DNA from: Symbiobacteriaceae bacterium
Lineage (GTDB): Bacteria; Bacillota_E; Symbiobacteriia; Symbiobacteriales; Symbiobacteriaceae
Reading direction: 5' to 3'
Length of the DNA: 6,442 nt
Assembly: GCA_027356675.1 (NCBI GenBank)
Contig: DAHVXO010000043.1
Coordinates: 1 to 6,442, forward strand
Made by a program: the position numbers and the translations under genes. The notes beneath the pieces were generated by a model, which worked only from the letters and a program-made list of their open reading frames with translations, was not told where the DNA came from and did no database searches. Of the stretch, positions 4,861 through 6,442 are shown in pieces; position 1 is the stretch's first letter, and every line of letters begins with the position of its first letter.

Positions 4861-5385
4861 GTGATGATGATGGCACGCCCCAACGCCCGGCGCCGGCAGC
4901 TCGCGTTGCTGCTGGCGTTGGTCATGGCGGCCCTGTTGCGAGTGGAGCACGGCCTGGCCGAGTTGGAGGGCCGCATCGACGCACCCAGCCGGCTCCTCCA
5001 CCTCGCCCCGGCCCGGGATGGCTGCTGGGACGCCGCCCTCCTCGGCTTCGGCGGGCACTTCTGCGTCCGGGGGTTGCGAAGCCCCGCCTATGAACGCCTG
5101 GTACGCGCGCAAAGAGCCCTCCCCGCGTGGGCGTGGGTGGGCTCTTTAGTTGACCGTCTAATCGAGGTGCTTCTCCGCTCCCATCGCCAATCGCCCGGGA
5201 GCGGCTTCCTTGTGTTTGATGATCAGCAGGTCGATGGCCATATCCAGCATCTGCGGCTGGATGCCGGCCCGCGCCGCCTTCTTCATCAGGTTGACGTAAG
5301 CACTGACGGTCTCCGTCGGCATCAGCTCGGCCTGGTCGGCGCTCAGCGAACCCCAACGGAACCAGTGGGGCGAGATGCCGGTTAG
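4861..5385 (+). CDS. Doubtful reading frame: possible secreted or membrane-anchored small protein with lost 3' end
   Basis: No family is recognised. It begins GTG-ATG-ATG-ATG, then a basic patch (ARPNARRRQ) and a hydrophobic stretch (LALLLALVMAALL) that looks like a signal peptide or membrane anchor, followed by a short region with two Cys (GCWDAALLGFGGHFCVRGL). About 75 of the first 83 codons end in G or C, as in real genes of this genome. After about 5110 this signal fades, and the frame runs without a stop through the terminator at 5111-5147 and antisense into the XRE gene. Either a real gene lost its end here, or it is a chance open frame. No Shine-Dalgarno is visible. If real, only the part to about 5110 is likely meaningful. 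Confidence 0.3.
   Translation: MMMMARPNARRRQLALLLALVMAALLRVEHGLAELEGRIDAPSRLLHLAPARDGCWDAALLGFGGHFCVRGLRSPAYERLVRAQRALPAWAWVGSLVDRLIEVLLRSHRQSPGSGFLVFDDQQVDGHIQHLRLDAGPRRLLHQVDVSTDGLRRHQLGLVGAQRTPTEPVGRDAG
5111..5147. terminator. Bidirectional terminator between the spoIIP side and the XRE gene
   Basis: AAAGAGCCC (5111-5119) pairs perfectly with GGGCTCTTT (5139-5147). Inside, CCC/GGG can extend the stem after a T-T mismatch. The A-run on the left arm and T-run on the right give U-tracts in both directions, so it can end rightward transcription from spoIIP and leftward transcription of the XRE gene, whose stop is 11 bp away. Confidence 0.8.
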
Positions 5386-5844
5386 CCGCGAGAGGGCCTC
5401 GGCAATCCGTAGGTTGGACTCGTCGGACAAGTTCTCCGAGTTCCACTGGTCGAGGAGAGTCTGGAATGCGATCACATCGAATCCGACCGCGCGCGCCAGC
5501 TGATCCACAGAAAACTCGCTGGGATACTCCGCAATGAGAAAATCCAGGACCATCTTCACGCGCGTCCGGGCGGAGACGAAATACAGCCGGCTACGTTCAT
5601 CTGCTGTCAACCGGCGGATGGAGAACTCGAAGTCCTGGCGGGGATCACGCCCGGTCAACAGGTACTCCATCTTGACGCCATAGCCCTCTGCGATCTTGCG
5701 CAGAGTGCTGTGGAAACTGCCAGTCACTTCGCCCTTCTCAATTCGGGCGATGGTGGTGTGGCTGACCCCCGTCCGGACGGCCGCTTCGCGCAACGATTCG
5801 CCATGTGCCGAACGCAGTTTCGCGACCCGCCGTCCCACGATCAC
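5158..5844 (-). CDS. XRE-family DNA-binding transcriptional regulator, 228 aa
   Basis: This is a helix-turn-helix regulator. The N-terminal HTH_XRE domain covers about residues 4-65 (VGRRVAKLRSAHGESLREAA, then VRTGVSHTTIARIEKGEV), with the recognition helix around SHTTIARIEKG (28-38) and the typical end YGVKMEYLLTG. The remaining 160 residues are helical-looking (DERSRLYFVSARTRVKMVLD; LLDQWNSENLSDESNLRIAE; EALSRLTGISPHWFRWG) and match no ligand domain I recognise. The LTGISPHWFRWG segment resembles a second degenerate HTH-type repeat. The start is GTG (5844-5842) with a G-rich ribosome site about seven bases upstream. The promoter is near-consensus and an inverted repeat lies upstream, suggesting autoregulation. 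It faces away from lepA and sits between spoIIP and lepA, usually close neighbours, with somewhat lower GC, so it may be an insertion. Its target is unknown. Confidence 0.88.
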   Translation of the reverse strand: MIVGRRVAKLRSAHGESLREAAVRTGVSHTTIARIEKGEVTGSFHSTLRKIAEGYGVKMEYLLTGRDPRQDFEFSIRRLTADERSRLYFVSARTRVKMVLDFLIAEYPSEFSVDQLARAVGFDVIAFQTLLDQWNSENLSDESNLRIAEALSRLTGISPHWFRWGSLSADQAELMPTETVSAYVNLMKKAARAGIQPQMLDMAIDLLIIKHKEAAPGRLAMGAEKHLD

Positions 5845-5881
5845 GGCTTATCCCCCCATAGAGATTCTGGCCTTAGACCAA

Positions 5882-5910
5882 ATAATATCTAACTGAAGAT
5901 TAAATGTCAA
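5882..5910 (-). promoter_or_regulatory. Near-consensus sigma-A promoter of the XRE gene
   Basis: On the minus strand: TTGACA (5910-5905), a 17-bp spacer, TATTAT (5887-5882). The -35 is perfect and the -10 has one mismatch. Transcription should begin near 5875, giving a leader of about 30 nt. Such a strong promoter usually implies repression, probably by the regulator itself. Confidence 0.85.
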
Positions 5911-5930
5911 CATATTTAGCGCACTATTCA

Positions 5931-5976
5931 TACAGTCTATAGGGCTTATGACTTATATTATGATCATTAGACTGTA
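5931..5976. promoter_or_regulatory. 9-bp perfect inverted repeat, candidate operator
   Basis: TACAGTCTA (5931-5939) and TAGACTGTA (5968-5976) are perfect inverted copies 28 bp apart. Between them lie two TTATGA direct repeats (5946-5951, 5958-5963) and the palindrome ATGATCAT (5960-5967). The cluster lies about 20 bp upstream of the XRE -35 and upstream of the lepA promoter. The half-site centres are about 37 bp apart, which would suit two dimers or a looped complex of the XRE protein. Confidence 0.5.
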
Positions 5977-6010
5977 AAAATATCCCTCTGTACCCTGAGC
6001 GGACTGGGTC

Positions 6011-6039
6011 TGACTCCCCCGACTGGGGTATGGTATAAT
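6011..6039 (+). promoter_or_regulatory. lepA promoter with extended -10
   Basis: TATAAT (6034-6039) is a perfect -10 preceded by TG-G (6031-6033), an extended -10. The -35 region 17 bp upstream (TGACTC, 6011-6016) is poor, which extended -10 promoters tolerate. The start is expected near 6046, giving a leader of about 34 nt. A small CCCC-GACT-GGGG hairpin or palindrome (6017-6028) occupies the spacer. Confidence 0.75.
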
Positions 6040-6066
6040 GTCCTGAAGCCCATTGCACAGGAGGCT

Positions 6067-6087
6067 ATGTACAAGAACCATGACTGA
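6067..6087 (+). CDS. Possible six-codon upstream mini-ORF (MYKNHD) overlapping the lepA start
   Basis: An ATG sits 2 nt after the strong AGGAGG (6059-6064) and reads M-Y-K-N-H-D to a TGA at 6085-6087, overlapping the lepA ATG in another frame. The spacing is shorter than usual for efficient initiation, so this is speculative. If translated, it could couple to lepA initiation. Confidence 0.15.
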   Translation: MYKNHD

Positions 6088-6442
6088 CCGTACGCATATT
6101 CGTAACTTCTGCATCATCGCTCACATAGACCACGGGAAGTCCACGCTCGCAGACCGGTTAATCGAGTACACCGGCCTGCTCTCCAAGCGCGAGATGGAGG
6201 ACCAGGTCCTCGATAATATGGCGCTGGAGCGGGAGCGGGGCATTACCATCAAGGCGCAGTCCGTGCGCATGGACTACGTCGCGGATGATGGGGAGCACTA
6301 CGTGCTCAATCTCATCGACACCCCGGGACACGTGGACTTTACCTATGAGGTCTCCCGGGCGCTGGCCGGGTGTGAGGGTGCCCTCCTCGTGGTCGACGCT
6401 GCGCAGGGCATCGAGGCGCAGACACTGGCCAATGTCTACATG
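6080..6442 (+). CDS. lepA: Elongation factor 4 (LepA), 5' part
   Basis: This is a ribosome-associated translational GTPase of the LepA/EF4 family, implicated in back-translocation or in 30S biogenesis and initiation. The first 121 codons are present and cover most of the G domain: P-loop AHIDHGKST (residues 14-22), switch I with RERGITIK (51-58) and G3 DTPGH (80-84), then [44 protein letters not shown] and the short N-terminus identify LepA rather than EF-G, TypA or the Tet proteins. The start is ATG 6080. The AGGAGG Shine-Dalgarno lies 15 nt upstream, longer than usual. It has its own extended -10 promoter. spoIIP and lepA neighbour each other in many spore-formers, with only the XRE insert unusual here. 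The gene continues past the right edge. Confidence 0.97.
   Translation, partial: MTDRTHIRNFCIIAHIDHGKSTLADRLIEYTGLLSKREMEDQVLDNMALERERGITIKAQSVRMDYVADDGEHYVLNLIDTPGHVDFTYEVSRALAGCEGALLVVDAAQGIEAQTLANVYM

Noticed and set aside
6002..6028. GACT repeated at 6002, 6012 and 6021 near the lepA promoter
   Set aside because: Four-base repeats at about 10-bp spacing are too short to claim an operator without conservation.
1..6442. CRISPR arrays, insertion sequences, tRNA or rRNA genes
   Set aside because: No spaced direct repeats, transposase motifs, terminal repeats, cloverleaf or rRNA-like sequence were seen on either strand.

Overview
The window looks like a chromosomal segment of a high-GC, endospore-forming Firmicute, with Symbiobacterium-type bacteria as the best guess. 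The evidence is a SleL/YaaH-type GH18 glycosidase of spore-cortex type and the sporulation hydrolase SpoIIP close to lepA (a common Firmicute neighbourhood), together with GC-rich codon use and GTG/TTG starts. Genus placement is inference.

Layout from left to right. (1) The 3' end of a GH18 spore-cortex-type glycosidase runs to 601. (2) A compact three-gene unit covers 652-2449: a small protein of unknown function, then the alpha and beta subunits of a glutaconate CoA-transferase/IpdAB-type enzyme. The beta start overlaps the alpha stop by 4 bp. (3) A small unknown gene lies at 2513-2761. (4) greA has a sigma-A-like promoter, a terminator-like hairpin in its leader and a very strong terminator after its stop. 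(5) spoIIP has a sigma-E-like promoter and an odd translation start. (6) A short, doubtful reading frame follows, and then a leftward XRE-family regulator with a near-consensus promoter in an AT-rich patch. (7) The 5' end of lepA (EF4) runs off the right edge.

The main discovery candidate is in the CoA-transferase alpha subunit. The reading frame is interrupted by one TGA (1239-1241), but family-like sequence continues in exactly the same frame on both sides, with no frameshift. A perfect 8-bp hairpin with a G-G-C loop begins 15 nt after the TGA. Its apical loop starts 24 nt downstream, and it closely resembles the upper stem of the E. coli fdhF SECIS. The simplest exciting reading is a selenocysteine codon. 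The beta subunit has no Glu where true family I CoA-transferases carry their catalytic Glu. From a remembered alignment, the TGA codon falls at or near a Glu of IpdA, possibly its proposed catalytic Glu. Together these suggest an undescribed Sec-containing acyl-CoA hydrolase or transferase. A nonsense mutation or sequencing error remains the alternative.

Secondary observations are a GraL-like promoter-terminator arrangement in the greA leader, a spoIIP start where the best Shine-Dalgarno sequence points at an ACG codon, and a 9-bp inverted repeat between the divergent XRE-regulator and lepA promoters.
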